A stretch of 64,000 bases of DNA from Bathymodiolus brooksi (Eukaryota > Mollusca > Bivalvia > Mytilida > Modiolidae): NCBI GenBank assembly GCA_963680875.1, contig OY804577.1:105721906-105785905 (forward strand), in the 5' to 3' direction. Made by a program: the position numbers and the translations under genes. Shown one piece after another: positions 1-11,300 of the stretch (its first letter is position 1; the number at the start of each line of letters is the position of its first letter). The notes under the pieces were generated by a model. It saw only the letters and a program-made list of their open reading frames with translations, made no database searches and had not been told where the DNA came from.

Positions 1-59
1 CCGTTTCGTTGAAATGTGATGGCTGCTCATTTCTTCTACTCTAGAATTACCTTGGTCAG

Positions 60-1530
60 AATATCTAAATCAAAAGTACAAATATCAATCACTACAAAAT
101 CACATTTGTCTGAAATTACCAGTTTTTGTAGTAATTTGCCTAAAAAATTTAGATAATTTTACAAAAACCTGCATGATTTTAACACAGACATGGGCCATCG
201 GTCTACTGTTAAATTCACACACTGTGAAACATGCAAATTGCTATGGATCTTCACATTATTTCTTAAAAATCTTGTTTATAAATCATACTTACAAGATCCA
301 AACTAAACAAGGGCAAAGCGTGGCGTATCCCCTTGCCTAAACATTTTACCCGGTGACCTTGACCTTTGACTTTGAAAATCAATAGGGTTCCAGATTCTCT
401 TAAGGACTAAGTATGTACCAAGTTTGGTCAAAATCCATTGAAGGATGTTGATTCTAGAGTGTCCACAAGGATGTGACGGACGGACGGTAGCGTTACTATA
501 TCCCTTGGCAACTTCGTTGGCGAGGGGATAAAAAGCAGTTCAAATGACAATTCTTTAAATAGAAAAATACATATTGATTTCCCTCTATCATGTCTATGTT
601 GATAATTCTAAGATAGTAAAGTATAATTTTGGCTCCCTGAACTAAAAATTATGTCCAAAATTGTTGAAATGTAGTAAAAAACTAGTTAATGTAATGTTTT
701 TAGAATAGTCAAGAAATAAACTTGGTTTGCATAAGGAAATTGAAAACGATTTTCATTTAGTTATAGTCTAAAATATGCAGTTCAGGACATTTCAGTAAAA
801 TTTTATAGTCACATATATAGAAAAGTTTCTGAAACTTGCAAATTTCTATGGATCTTCATATTATGTTTTAAAAACCTTGTTTATGTATCATACTTACAGG
901 ATCCAAACTAAAAATGCTACTGAAATGACACTTATTTAAATGGAAAGCTTTTTATATAAAAGATACATACTGATTTTCCACTATGGTGATAATTCAGACA
1001 GGAAGATATAATTTTGGCTCCCATGTTCAAACTTATTGAAAAGTACTTTTAACCTTATTTATGTAATGTATTTCCAGTACCCAAGATATAAACTTGTTTG
1101 CATAAAGGAATTGAAAATGATTTTCATTTAGCCATGGTCTAAAATATGCATTTTAGGACATTTCTGAAATTTCAGTAAAATTTTGTAGTCATATATAAAA
1201 AAAGTTCTGAAACTTGAAAATTTCAATGGATATTCATATCATTTCTTCAAAACCTTGTTTATAATTATATATTATACTTACAGGATCCAAACTAAAAGTG
1301 CAATTGAAATGAAGCTTCTTTAAATAGAAAGCTTTTATTTAAAAATACATACTGATTTTCCATTATAGTGATAATTCGCAGAAAGTAAGGTATATACTTT
1401 TGGTTCCCAAAACTAAGTTTCATGTCCAAGTTGTTGAAATTTGATAAAATTAAAAGCCTAATTATATCAAAGAAATAAATTTGCTTGAATAAAAAGAACT
1501 TTATAGGGTTTTCATTTCTTTTTTATTCTT
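60..1530. repeat. Diverged tandem repeat, ~385-bp unit, about three copies
   Basis: Three diverged copies share landmarks in the same order: a CTTGCAAATTTCTATGGATC-like block, a TACTTACAGGATCCAAACTA-like block near 285, 890 and 1275, then an ATTTTGGCTCCC-like block and a TTTTCATTTAG-like block. Spacing between copies 2 and 3 is about 384 bp. Copy 1 is longer because of a secondary insertion (about 308-530). The array lies downstream of the divergent minus-strand first exon, so it is probably in that gene's first intron. No coding exon was recognised in it on either strand. Confidence 0.7.
308..530. mobile_element. Short insertion with inverted ends inside repeat copy 1
   Basis: Copies 2 and 3 of the ~385-bp repeat run straight from the AAACTAAA block into the next block. 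Copy 1 is interrupted there by about 220 bp. The insert begins near GGCGTATCCCCTTGCC and ends near GGCGAGGGGATA, which are imperfect inverted repeats. It carries tracts CCTTGACCTTTGAC, CCAAGTTTGGTCAAAATCC and GACGGACGGACGG, a combination I associate with a common molluscan dispersed repeat. No ORF is present. Exact ends and target duplication are not resolved. Confidence 0.55.
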
Positions 1531-1821
1531 GCATTAAAAATGAATTGATTCGATATTTTTTTTTAAATTGATAATAATAAACTGCATTGTCTTTGATATC
1601 ATTTTTGCACTCCCATTTCCCCTTTGCTGGCCTCTTAAAATTTGTGTTTGTTTACCTCGCAAATACGGCCGTTTTATGCTACTCATTGACAATAATTTGC
1701 TGTTGCCAGGTGCAAAATTACATATATTGATTAATATCTACCGAAAATGATCATAGGCATCATCATAAATTCATAAAATATGAAAAACGATTGAGAAAAG
1801 AAGGCAACATGCTCGGCTTAC

Positions 1822-1913
1822 CTATCAACAATAATCAAGCACTTCCTTGAGTTCGCTTCATCCAACGGCAACGGTCCAACTGATCCCCTACATATATCCT
1901 GCATTTGTTCCAT
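1822..1913 (-). CDS. First coding exon of an unidentified divergent gene (partial)
   Basis: On the minus strand an ATG at 1913-1911 opens 30 codons plus two bases (MEQMQDICRGSVG...KCLIIVDR). The frame ends at a strong donor, AG then GTAAGC (intron starts at 1821). An in-frame TGA lies five codons before the ATG, which supports this as the initiator; a second in-frame Met follows at codon 4. The exon would end in phase 2. I do not recognise the product: the peptide is hydrophilic with a short hydrophobic LIIV near its end and no signal peptide. The rest of the gene lies to the left; no second exon was found in 1-1815. It shares its upstream region head-to-head with the RCC1-repeat gene. Assignment rests on ATG, upstream stop, donor and promoter context, not homology. 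Confidence 0.5.
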
Positions 1914-2174
1914 TTGGAAGATACTTCACTTCTATTCCTCTTTATCTCTGAATCCGTCAAAGTCCGCTTTCTTCCACACGTTGACAGTTTCTCTTTTGCC
2001 CAAGAACCACATGTTGTTTATTGTTTCTAAACAGTGCGCATGCTCAAGACGTGTTCGCATAGAAGGCCATATGAACAGATTTGAATATTGTCATCCGGAC
2101 AATAATTCTGATAACGAAAGTTTTGGGTCTTTTTCGTATCTTTTGCAACATAACTCGGTGTTAATCTTCATTTT
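1914..2174. promoter_or_regulatory. Putative bidirectional promoter and 5' UTRs
   Basis: This 261-bp interval separates two divergent candidate start codons (1913 minus, 2175 plus). CpG dinucleotides cluster from about 1845 to 2235, for example in AATCCGTCAAAGTCCGC, CACACGTTGAC, TGCGCATGC, GACGTGTTCGC and ATCCGGAC, while flanking DNA is almost CpG-free. It has an NRF-1-like palindrome (2035-2046) and an ETS-like CCGGA core near 2094-2098. No convincing TATA box was seen. These are usual traits of TATA-less housekeeping bidirectional promoters. The transcription starts themselves cannot be seen from sequence. Confidence 0.5.
2035..2046. promoter_or_regulatory. NRF-1-like binding site
   Basis: TGCGCATGCTCA matches the palindromic NRF-1 consensus (YGCGCAYGCGCR) except for one base in the right half. 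It sits between the two divergent first exons, as NRF-1 sites often do in CpG-type promoters. Occupancy is inferred. Confidence 0.45.
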
Positions 2175-2178
2175 ATGA
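2071..2178 (+). other. Possible upstream ORF (35 aa) overlapping the RCC1-gene start
   Basis: An ATG at 2071 opens 35 codons that stop with TGA at 2176-2178. That stop overlaps the proposed main start (ATG at 2175) as ATGA. If transcription begins upstream of 2071, this would be a translated uORF with a termination/reinitiation overlap. The peptide has no recognisable domain. Whether it lies in the mRNA is unknown. Confidence 0.3.
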
Positions 2179-2180
2179 AG
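2175..2180 (+). CDS. RCC1-repeat protein gene, coding exon 1 (Met-Lys)
   Basis: ATGAAG is followed at once by a good donor (AAG, then GTCAGT at 2181). This tiny coding stretch would end a mostly 5' UTR exon. It is chosen because it ends in phase 0, which is what the acceptor at 3363/3364 needs, and an in-frame TAA lies 24 bases before the ATG. The spliced product starts M-K-T-S-P-R-L-L and enters an RCC1 repeat at once. Intron 1 is 2181-3363 and contains a foldback MITE. Caveat: RCC1 propellers often have another repeat before this point, so further upstream exons outside the window cannot be excluded; in that case this start would be wrong. Confidence 0.45.
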
Positions 2181-2700
2181 GTCAGTACGGAAATCGACAA
2201 TAATTTTGGGTATGAAAAAATTACGCAGCTGGTAGACAATATCCCTTTAATGGGAAAAAATTGGTCCAAATAACAATTCACAATTAATGCATGATAATGC
2301 TGATCTTAATTCATCGAAAACCCCTGTCTACCCCTAGTCTACATTATACACCGTTAAAGCTTACTTTCACATATTCAGAGTGTGCTTAATTAGCGAATTT
2401 TATTTAGAAATGTTTTCCCCAGTTTTATCACTTACTGACTATATACAGATTTTCTGATTATAGATTTCATTGCAATAGAATTTTTTTTTTAAATTCAACT
2501 TTGTGTATAAGTATATTTATGTTGGTTTTTTCTAATTGACATTTCATTTTGTTAATGTTTTCTTTCATATTTTTAGAACTTTAATTAAAACAAAGAAAAA
2601 ATAATTAATTTAATTTGCAGCATGCAGTTAAGCTTTACTCTAAGCAAGCAAGATCACACATAGAAAGCTACTGGTACCAATCATAAATATAGAACTGGTA

Positions 2701-3219
2701 CTGTGAATTTATTATTATTCGTGTGATACCTACATATATATTTGTGGATTTCGTGGATAGTAGCAAACCACGAAATTAAGAATTCAACGAATATTTGTCA
2801 CCATATATAGATATATATGCACAGACTTTATTCAATCTAATTGAAGTCATATCTCTCGCCACTTGCTCACCTTTTACTTATATGTCACGGCGTGGAAGGT
2901 CTGAGAAAACCCCATTACTCATCACGTGCAAGTGACCCTATATACTAGCCCCAAAAAATGGTGATTGCAAAAATAAACTGTTTCGCATGCGAAGAGTAAT
3001 GCGACTGTCAGAAACATATATTAATCATATCATTATATATTCATGGCATTAAGGTCACTCACATGTGACCCATAATGGGGTTTTCTTCTATCTCCCATGC
3101 CGTGACTTATCAGTAAAGGGGAACAAGTTAGAGATCTGATGGGATCATCAAATTTACATATCTGTGAAAATACAATTTTCCTCTAACCATGGTATTCACA
3201 AATTTAGACGAATTCACAG
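2701..3219. mobile_element. Long foldback MITE, Tc1/mariner-like (TA target)
   Basis: The element starts CTGTGAATTTATTATTATTC and ends with the inverse AATTCACAG, flanked on both sides by TA (2699-2700 and 3220-3221). The two halves are imperfect inverted repeats over most of their length: for example the arm holding TGTCACGGCGTGG and GAAAACCCCATTA (about 2883-2915) is answered by TAATGGGGTTTTC and CCATGCCGTGAC (about 3072-3106). It is non-coding and could fold into a long hairpin in intron 1 of the RCC1 gene. The TTCGTGGATTTCGTGG-type ends resemble widespread bivalve MITEs. Confidence 0.75.
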
Positions 3220-3363
3220 TAACTTCTTTACATACATGTTTGGTTGAGCACAAAACACTGCTGGTCAGCTCATTTACATCAGGGTAATTATGAAAAAAGT
3301 CAAGACATGCCAGTAAGTACCGTATATACCGGGTAATAACATATTGTTATTTCTATGTTTCAG

Positions 3364-3473
3364 ACCAGTCCTCGTCTATTGAAGTTCCTGGTGTACAGAC
3401 CTGTGGTTCAGGTTTCCTGTGGAGAGAAACATTCTGTGTTCAGATTTCAGGGAGGTTCTATAGCCTGTGTAGG
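3364..3473 (+). CDS. RCC1-repeat protein gene, exon 2
   Basis: The 110-bp exon follows an acceptor (ATGTTTCAG) and ends at G|GTAAGAA. Read from 3364 it encodes residues 3-38 plus two bases of codon 39. It begins TSPRLL, continues PVVQVSCGEKHSVF, then GGSIACVG. This is the classic RCC1 order: proline-led strand, V-x-V-x-C-G-x-x-H-S, a GG turn, then the strand leading to G-x-N-x-x-G-Q-x-G. RCC1 repeats build a seven-bladed propeller used in guanine-nucleotide exchange factors, HERC ligases, RPGR and other scaffolds. Which subfamily this is cannot be settled from the window. Confidence 0.85.
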
Positions 3474-4042
3474 GTAAGAAAGCGGTCCATGTTAAGAAGT
3501 CAGGGAGATTATATATCCTGGGGTGGGGGTGGGGGAGGGGAGGCTGTAATTTATGTTGTATTTTTTCAAAAGTAATAATGACAGCAAATTTAAGTCTTCT
3601 GTGAGAAGGTTTTTCAACATCTACATCCATACATGATAAGGATGTAGGTCACCGTGTAGGTGCATCTGAACATCCACCTTTTATCATTTGTGTAATTTTT
3701 CACAGATTTTTCTTGTTCCACTATTTAACTATATAAATATTTTGTATACCATATGTTAACAAGTAGTCAGTGTGAAAAGGTCAGATTCTTAACATATGAT
3801 GTGATTTGTTAACCCATATATTATACTGACCTATATACCTTATAACATCTTTAATGCAGTCTTTGCCTTAATTATTTTGACCCACCTGCCCGAAAGCCAA
3901 ATTTAGAAATATTTTCTATTTATTCAAGCAAATTCTTTCATAATTTTCACTTTTCCGCATCCAGTTTTACTTGTCCGGGGGGGCTTTGATTAGCATGTAG
4001 ACTGTTAATGTGACCTCATTTAATTTGTATCATTTTTTTTAG

Positions 4043-4167
4043 GTGTAATACACATGGACAGATTGGTTCAGACAACAGAGAGGAAGCTGTGGTGCCGAGG
4101 TTCCTAGATCTAGTTGAACCAATCAAATACATAGCCTCTGGTGCAAATCATAACCTGGCTATTACTG
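4043..4167 (+). CDS. RCC1-repeat protein gene, exon 3
   Basis: The acceptor is a T-rich tract ending TTTTTTTTAG and the donor is ACTG|GTATGT. The first base completes a glycine codon split with exon 2, giving residues 39-80 plus one base. Visible motifs are CNTHGQIG (the RCC1 loop, with Ile for the usual Leu), VVPRFLDL, then IASGANHNLAIT, a full match to the A-x-G-x-x-H-x-x-A-x-T signature. The exon therefore spans the G-Q-x-G loop of one repeat through the S-G-x-x-H strand of the next. It ends in phase 1, like the following RCC1 exons. The next intron is 22,164 bp and mostly satellite. Confidence 0.88.
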
Positions 4168-4355
4168 GTATGTTAGAGTACTCCTCATAGGTCAACCTGA
4201 TAAGCTTCTCCTTTCAAAGTTCTAAAAAAAAAATTCAGCTTACCCAAGTTGTAAGGGTCAAATGACCTGTTGCAATCATTTTATATTAGTCGTCTTTGTC
4301 TGTCCATTCTTTGTCAGTAAATGTTTACAAGTCAATCCTCTTCTCTGGGAGTATT

Positions 4356-4613
4356 GGATTAGGGTTATGGTTATGGTGTTTAACACCACTTTCAACAATA
4401 TTTCAGTTATATCGTGACAGTCAGTTTTATTGGTGGAGGAAACCGGAATACCCAGAGAAAACCACCAACCTGTCGCAAGTCACTGACAAACTTTATCGCA
4501 CAAAGTATACCTCGCCTGAACAGGATTCGAACTCACAACTTCAGTGGTGATAGGAACTGATTGTACAGGTAGTTGTAAATCCAACTACTATACGATCACG
4601 ACCACAACAGCCC
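4356..4613 (-). mobile_element. SINE-1, near full length, minus orientation
   Basis: Read on the minus strand the copy runs: GTGATCGTATAGTAGTTGGA-like head, box-B-like AGTTCGAATCC, a middle block (GGTTTTCTCTGGGTATTCCG), the core ATATAACTGAAATATTG, and an ACCATAACCCTAAT end. The B box and the head point to a tRNA-derived Pol III SINE. The same family recurs many times in this window. The core resembles the ancient Deu/Nin-DC type SINE domain of metazoans, from memory. It lies in intron 3. Confidence 0.75.
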
Positions 4614-4935
4614 ATGGAATGTTTATGAGATGGCCCTCATTAAAAGTCTATGTTTTTATATGCTTATCTTGAATTTACCATAACTTAGCCGCAATAGTTG
4701 AAGCAGGGGAATATAAATTAGATATGCTATTGTATTATTTTTTAGTTGGCCTCATACTGTTCTACGTTACGGCCCTTTTAAAACTTTGTTGTTTTATATA
4801 TCAATGGTGGACAGGTGACATGCGCATTTTTTATATTTAATAAATCATTCTAACTTTTTTATTTACTGCAGTTTAATTTTCAATGAATTCCCTGGTTAAA
4901 ATTCATTGATAGAGATCACTTATCTTTAATAACAC

Positions 4936-5286
4936 TAGGGGTGTAATGATACACTTTTTCCACAAGCGATACGTATCGCGATATTTGATATGTATTACGA
5001 TACGTATCACAATACGTTTTATAGGAAACTGTAACTATTCCTTGAAGTCCATGCTGGTCGACATGTTTTTTTTTAATAATTTTAAAAGCGTAAATTAATC
5101 GATTCACTTTTCTTAAAATATTAATTAAATGATCACCAAAAGAAGAAAATGGAAGTTCAACACTACTTTTTTTCAAAAAATGAGCATCATATCATTTGTA
5201 TCGTAAGCGGCCTCCACGTATTGTGAACCGAACCGTCCCCAAAATAATCGCGATTTCGGTACATACGGTGAATTGTTTCCCCCTTA
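4936..5286. mobile_element. hAT-type MITE with perfect 8-bp target duplication
   Basis: The element begins TAGGGGTGTAATGATACAC and ends with an imperfect inverse (GTGAATTGTTTCCCCCTTA). It is flanked by identical AATAACAC at 4928-4935 and 5287-5294. An 8-bp duplication and T/CAGGGGTGTAA-type ends are hAT hallmarks. The interior has stacked CGATACGTATCGCGATA motifs and no transposase. Length is 351 bp. Confidence 0.85.
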
Positions 5287-5399
5287 AATAACACCCAGCC
5301 TTCTTGGATAGAAGGTAATCTGTCTGATATAATTTTGAGAGAAATATGTCCCCCAAGGAACATCCTAGTCAATAATATCTGGCATCACACTCAAGGCTG

Positions 5400-7120
5400 C
5401 AACCAAATGTCTGGTTATATATAAATACAATTTCTAAGAATAGAAAAGCCAATTTTTTGACATCTCATCTGAAACCACTAGGCCAACGAGTCCTTTAAAA
5501 AAAATTGTATGCGACACATATGGACAGAGTTACTTAAAATAAGGATATCTACAAAATTTGAATCGTCTTTTTTTTCGTCCAATTTTAATGCGCATTCTTT
5601 AGCAAAATGCTCATCTTTATGAATTATTTAGGAGAAAGTAAAGTAAATTAGAAATTTTATATCTTGAAAAAAGGCCCAAATTCTGAAATGTTGCATATTT
5701 GGAGAATTTTAAGTTTAATATTAATGGATTCAAGTTTTGACATAGTTAACATAACCTCTAGTTTTAATTTCATATTTGTCCTCCATTTTCTTTTATTTTA
5801 ACAATCTGTGATATTTTGGTTTATACATTATTTATCTTATGTTTGAAATATAGAACAAAAATGATCTATTCCAGTTTATTTTGGAGGAAGTTATCGTTTT
5901 ATTGTTCAAAGAGTTATGGTTCTTTAACATTTCAATTTTTTCCTCCAGGTCATATAAGATAAAGTATATGCCAAGACATCTATTTTATATACTTAATAAA
6001 AAAAGAAATTAAAAGCCTGGTTTATTGCTGTTGGCATGCTAAGAAAAATGAAAATGTGCAAATTTGATGTATAATGCACATCTAAATCAACATGAAATAT
6101 ATCTAATTTAAATTGCACGTTTTTTTGTTGTGTTTTTTATTTTTTCCTATAAAAATGAAAAATTATTATTATCCACATATCAATTTGTCAACAAAAATAT
6201 GTATGTTTTTTATTGTATAATTGCTAAAATGATTAACATATATACTTTTCATAGGGTCAAGAGTTAGCAGTTCTTTAATCAGGGGTTAGGAATATAAAGT
6301 GACATTACCTCCCCTGATTATTGCCTTACATGATAAAGTGACAAGACATTGTGGAATTTACGAGTGACCTCTAAACCCTTACACCTTATCTTTGTCCAGT
6401 TACCTAACAGGTGTCAGCACTAATGACAAACTAGGTGTCACCGAACATTATCCACCTGTTTGAGTTTATTGTTGTCTTGTCGTGTCATTTTTCATATTAT
6501 GTAGATTTTTTTATATATCTACGTTTTGTTTGAAAGCTTACTGTACATAAGTATAACATATTTTAGGTGAACTAAAATATTAGGTTAAAATTTTTTTTGG
6601 GAGAAATGCAAATTATATAATTTTCTGTTTAATATTTCAGTTATCCTATGGGGTCTTAAGACTGTATTTAGCAGTTATGTACTTTCTAACTATTTTATAT
6701 GGGACATGTTAATTGTTCTTTTGGCTGTTTCTGTGGAGCTCCCCCTGATCAAAATATTTTCAGTCTATCTTTCATATGCTGCATAATCTGTTGTATTTTG
6801 AATTTCTGATATTGTATATTGTCGTGTAACAGGAACGCTCCTCTACTTAAGGTTATAAGGGACCATAGTACATGTATGTTCATGACCACACTCTGCTGAT
6901 CGATTCCCATCTACTGTAACATTGGCACCCAACTAAATAGTACCTGGAACCCTCCTCTGCCTAAGATTATAAGAACTGTAGTATATTCATAGCATAGCAT
7001 TTTTCGGAGATAATATATACTCTATTGTTACAGTTGAATTGATATGGATGTATTTTTTATGTAATAACAACATAGAAATCTATATTAGTATGCATGACAC
7101 ATTTCTGTAATAACCTTCAT
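5400..7120. other. AT-rich intron sequence, no gene seen
   Basis: I see no exon, RNA gene or clear element. A weak duplicated block occurs at about 6832-6875 and 6943-6985 (AGGAACGCTCCTCTACTTAAG-like beside TGGAACCCTCCTCTGCCTAAG-like). Confidence 0.5.
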
Positions 7121-7129
7121 CAGGTACAC

Positions 7130-7650
7130 TCAAAATCAACAGAATTTAATAGTCATTGGGAGCAAATAAACCAAAGGGTCCAAAGGGCCTAAACAGGATG
7201 GCCAAAATCAGCTAAGGTTAGCTAGACCTGAGGTATTGATAATAATTTAAATACATTACTTTATGTGGGAACAGATTATTTGTGATTAATTTATTAATTC
7301 AACATGACTAATAGGCTAATTATGCTTTCTGTGTGGCCTAAATAAAAAAAACCATTATCATAGACATGTGCGATTGAATTGTCACATGGTAGGAATGTTC
7401 CTTATGAAACCTTGTAAAAGATTGTGTCGATCTGCAAACCAAGATGGCCACCATTTCAGGACAAATTTTAGCTTAGAAACCTATGGAAAAGTTCATAGGA
7501 CCCTATGGCAAAAAGACATAAGATTCCATTGGAAAAGGGCAAAAACTGATGGGAATATGAATAAAGAGCTTTTTCTCAAAAGCTACAAACTTGTTTGAAG
7601 TTGAATACAAACAGCACAAGTGATACAGGCTCATGTAAGCCACTTGTGTT
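7130..7650 (+). mobile_element. Putative non-autonomous element with 3' hairpin terminus
   Basis: The stretch ends GTGATACAGGCTCATGTAAGCCACTTGTG, where GGCT and AGCC form a small hairpin. The same ending recurs near 38549-38575 and 60962-60992. A terminal hairpin followed by a short CT-rich tail is reminiscent of Helitron-like ends, but the 5' end and any target AT are unresolved. A 76-codon open frame inside (7368-7598) shows no recognisable domain and is probably chance. Confidence 0.35.
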
Positions 7651-7671
7651 TTACCACACTCATTTCGGAGC

Positions 7672-7772
7672 TGTCATGGCTGTGATCGTATGGTGGTTGG
7701 ATTTACAACTACCTGTGTAATTAGTGCCTATCACCACTGATGTTGTGAATTCGAATCTCGATCAGGGCAAAA
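7672..7772 (+). mobile_element. SINE-1 head fragment
   Basis: It matches the 5' part of SINE-1: GTGATCGTATGGTGGTTGGA, the TGCCTATCACCACT block, and a box-B-like GAATTCGAATCTC. It then stops without the middle or tail. Confidence 0.65.
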
Positions 7773-8389
7773 CTTTTTTATTTATAGAACTTACTTTTAT
7801 ACGAACTAAAAAACGTGTTACAATTAACACACATTTGGTTGATTAAAGATGGCACGAATGTCTTTTTTTTCACACCTTACTTTAAGCAAGGATATAAATC
7901 CTTGCTTTAAGCAAAGAATAAATCAGATATGTACTGTTACATAATCCACTGGTAATATATTCTTAGATAAGTTATCTGTTGTACGACACCCACTGTTCTA
8001 CATCTTAACAGCTGTGCATATTTCTGCATGCGTAAGATCAAAGTGCATATTTTTATGTCACTGGTTTTAAGTACAACATTTATAATTTACAGTCAGTGTT
8101 GTATATAATTTCTGTCATATTTTGCACCTATGTTCTTGTTAATTGATGTTAAAAAGAAAGGGGTGATAGAGTTTAAGTCTACTGTCTTCCAGTGTTATAT
8201 CTGTCATATTTGCATTCTATTTTCTTGTTAATTGGTGTTAAAAAAGGGGGAGGGGGATAAAGTCTAAAGTTTTTATAACTTTTTATTATGGTTGGGGAAA
8301 CCTTAATTACACTATTTATACAATAATATTGTGTTCTCCATGTTCTATGCCGAAATATGTCCCATGGTTAGAAGACATAATGCACGACC

Positions 8390-11300
8390 CGAAGGAATTA
8401 ATATGGGAGTGTGGTGGCAGAGTGACCAGTGTTGTGAACTTGTTATTCCACTGAATATGGGAGTGTGGTGACAAAGTGATCAGTGTTGTGAACTTGTTAT
8501 TTCAATGAATATGGGAGTGTGGTGACAAGGTGATCAGTGTTGTGAACTTGATATTTCAATTAATATGGGAGTGTGGTGGCAAAGTGATCAGTGTTGTGAA
8601 CTTGTTATTCCACTGAATATGGGAGTGTGGTGACAAAGTGATCAGTGTTGTGAACTTGTTATTTCAATGAATATGGGAGTGTGGTGACAAGGTGATCAGT
8701 GTTGTGAACTTGATATTTCAATTAATATGGGAGTGTGGTGGCAGAGTGATCAGTGTTGTGAACTTTTTATTCCACTGAATATGGAAGTGTGGTGACAAAG
8801 TGATCAGTGTTGTGAACTTGTTATTCCACTGAACATGGGAGTGGTGGCAGAGTGATCAGTGTTGTGAACTTGTTCTTTCACTGAATACGGAAGTGTGGTG
8901 CCAAAGTGATCAGTGTTGTGAACTTGTTATTCCAATGAATATAGGAGTGTGGCACAAAAGTGACCAGTGTTGTGAACTTGTTATTTCAATGAATATGGGA
9001 GTGTGATGGCAGAGTGATCAGTGGTGTGAACTTGTTATTCCACTGAATATGGAAGTGTGGTGACAAAGTGATCAGTGGTGTGAACTTGTTATTCCAATGA
9101 ATATGGGAGTGTGGTGCCAAAGTGATCAGTGTTGTGAACTTGGTATTCCAATGAATATAGGAGTGTGATGCCAGAGTGATCAGTGGTGTGAACTTGTTAT
9201 TCCACTGAATATGGAAGTGTGGTGACAAAGTGATCAGTGGTGTGAACTTGTTATTCCAATGGATATAGGAGTGTGGTGCCAAAGTGATCAGTGTTGTGAA
9301 ATTGTTATTCCAATGAATATAGAAGAGTGATGGGAGAGTGATCAGTGGTGTGAACTTGTTATTTCAATGAATATGGGAGTGTGATGGCAGAGTGATCAGT
9401 GGTGTGAACTTGTTATTCCACTGAATATGGGAGTGTGGTGACAAAGTGATCAGTGGTGTGAACTTGTTATTCCAATGCATATGGGAGTGTGGTGCCAAAG
9501 TGATCAGTGTTGTGAAATTGTTATTCCAATGAATATAAAAGAGTGATGGGAGAGTGATCAGTGGTGTGAACTTGTTATTCCAATGAATATGAGAGTGTGA
9601 TGGCAGAGTGATCAGTGGTGTGAACTTGTTATTCCACTGAATATGGGAGTGTGGTGCCAAAGTGATCAGTGTTGTGAACTTGTTATTCCACTGAACATGG
9701 GAGTGGTGGCAGAGTGATCAGTGTTGTGAACTTGTTCTTTCACTGAATACGGAAGTGTGGTGCCAAAGTGATCAGTGTTGTGAACTTGTTATTCCAATGA
9801 ATATAGGAGTGTGGCACAAAAGTGACCAGTGTTGTGAACTTGTTATTTCAATGAATATGGGAGTGTGATGGCAGAGTAATCAGTGGTGTGAACTTGTTAT
9901 TCCACTGAATACGGAAGTGTGGTGACAAAGTGATCAGTGGTGTGAACTTGTTATTCCAATGAATATGGGAGTGTGGTGCCAAAGTGATCAGTGTTGTGAA
10001 CTTGGTATTCCAATGAATATAGAAGTGTGATGCCAGAGTGATAAGTGGTGTGAACTTGTTATTCCACTGACTATAGAAGTGTGATGGCAGAGTGATCAGT
10101 GGTGTGAATTTGTTATTCCACTGAATATGGGAGTGTGGTGCCAAAGTGATCAGTGTTGTGAACTTGTTATTCCACTGAATATGGGAGTGTGGTGCCAAAG
10201 TGATCATTTGTGAACTTGTTATTCCAATAGATATGGGAGTGTGGTGACAAAGTGATTAGTGTTTTGGACTTATTATTTCAATTAATATGGGAGTGTGATG
10301 GCAGAGTGATCAGTGTTGTGAACTTGTTATTCCACTGGATATGGAAGTGTGGTGACAAAGTGATCAGTGTTGTGAACTTGTTATTCCACTGAACATGGTA
10401 GCAGAGTGATCAGTGTTGTGAACTTGTTATTCCACTGAATATTGGAGTGTGGTGCCAAAGTGATCAGTGTTGTGAACTTGTTATTCCAATGAATATAGAA
10501 GTGTGATGGCAGAGTGATTCAGTGATGTGAACTTGTTATTCAAATGAATATGGGAGTGTGATAGCAGAGTGATCAGTGTTGTGAACTTGTTATTCCAATG
10601 AATATGGGACTGTGGTGCCAAAGTGATCAGTGTTGTGAACTTAATATTTCAATGAATATGGGAGTGTGGTGACAAAGTGATCAATGTTGTGAACTTGATA
10701 TTTCAATTAATATGGGAGTGTGGAGGCAAAGTGATCAGTGTTGTGAACTTGTTATTTCAATGAATATGGGAGTGTGGTGGCAAGGTGATCAGTGTTGTGA
10801 ACTTGATATTTCAATTAATATGGGAGTGTGGTGGCAAAGTGATCGGTGTTGTGAACTTGTTATTCCACTGAATATAGGAGTGTGGTGACAAAGTGATCAG
10901 TGTTGTGAACTTGATATTTCAATGAATATGGGAGTGTGGTGACAAGGTGATCAGTGTTGTATATGGGAGTGTGGTGGCAGGGAGTGATCAGTGTTGTGAA
11001 ATTGTTATTCCAATTAATATAGAAGAGTAATGGGAGAGTGATCAGTGGTGTGAACTTGTTATTCCAATGAATATGAGAGTGTGATGGCAGAGTGATCAGT
11101 GGTGTGAACTTGTTATTCCACTGAAGATGGGAGTGTGGTGACAACGTGATCAGTGGTGTGAACTTGTTATTCCAATGAATATAGAAGTGTGATGGCAGAG
11201 TGATCAGTGGTGTGAACTTGTTATTCCAATGAATATGGGAGTGTGATGGCAGAGTGATCAGTGGTGTGAACCTGTTATTCCAATGAATATAGGAGTGTGG

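Noticed and set aside
7368..7598. 76-codon plus-strand frame
   Set aside because: Lies inside a repeated, hairpin-ended element and has no recognisable motif.
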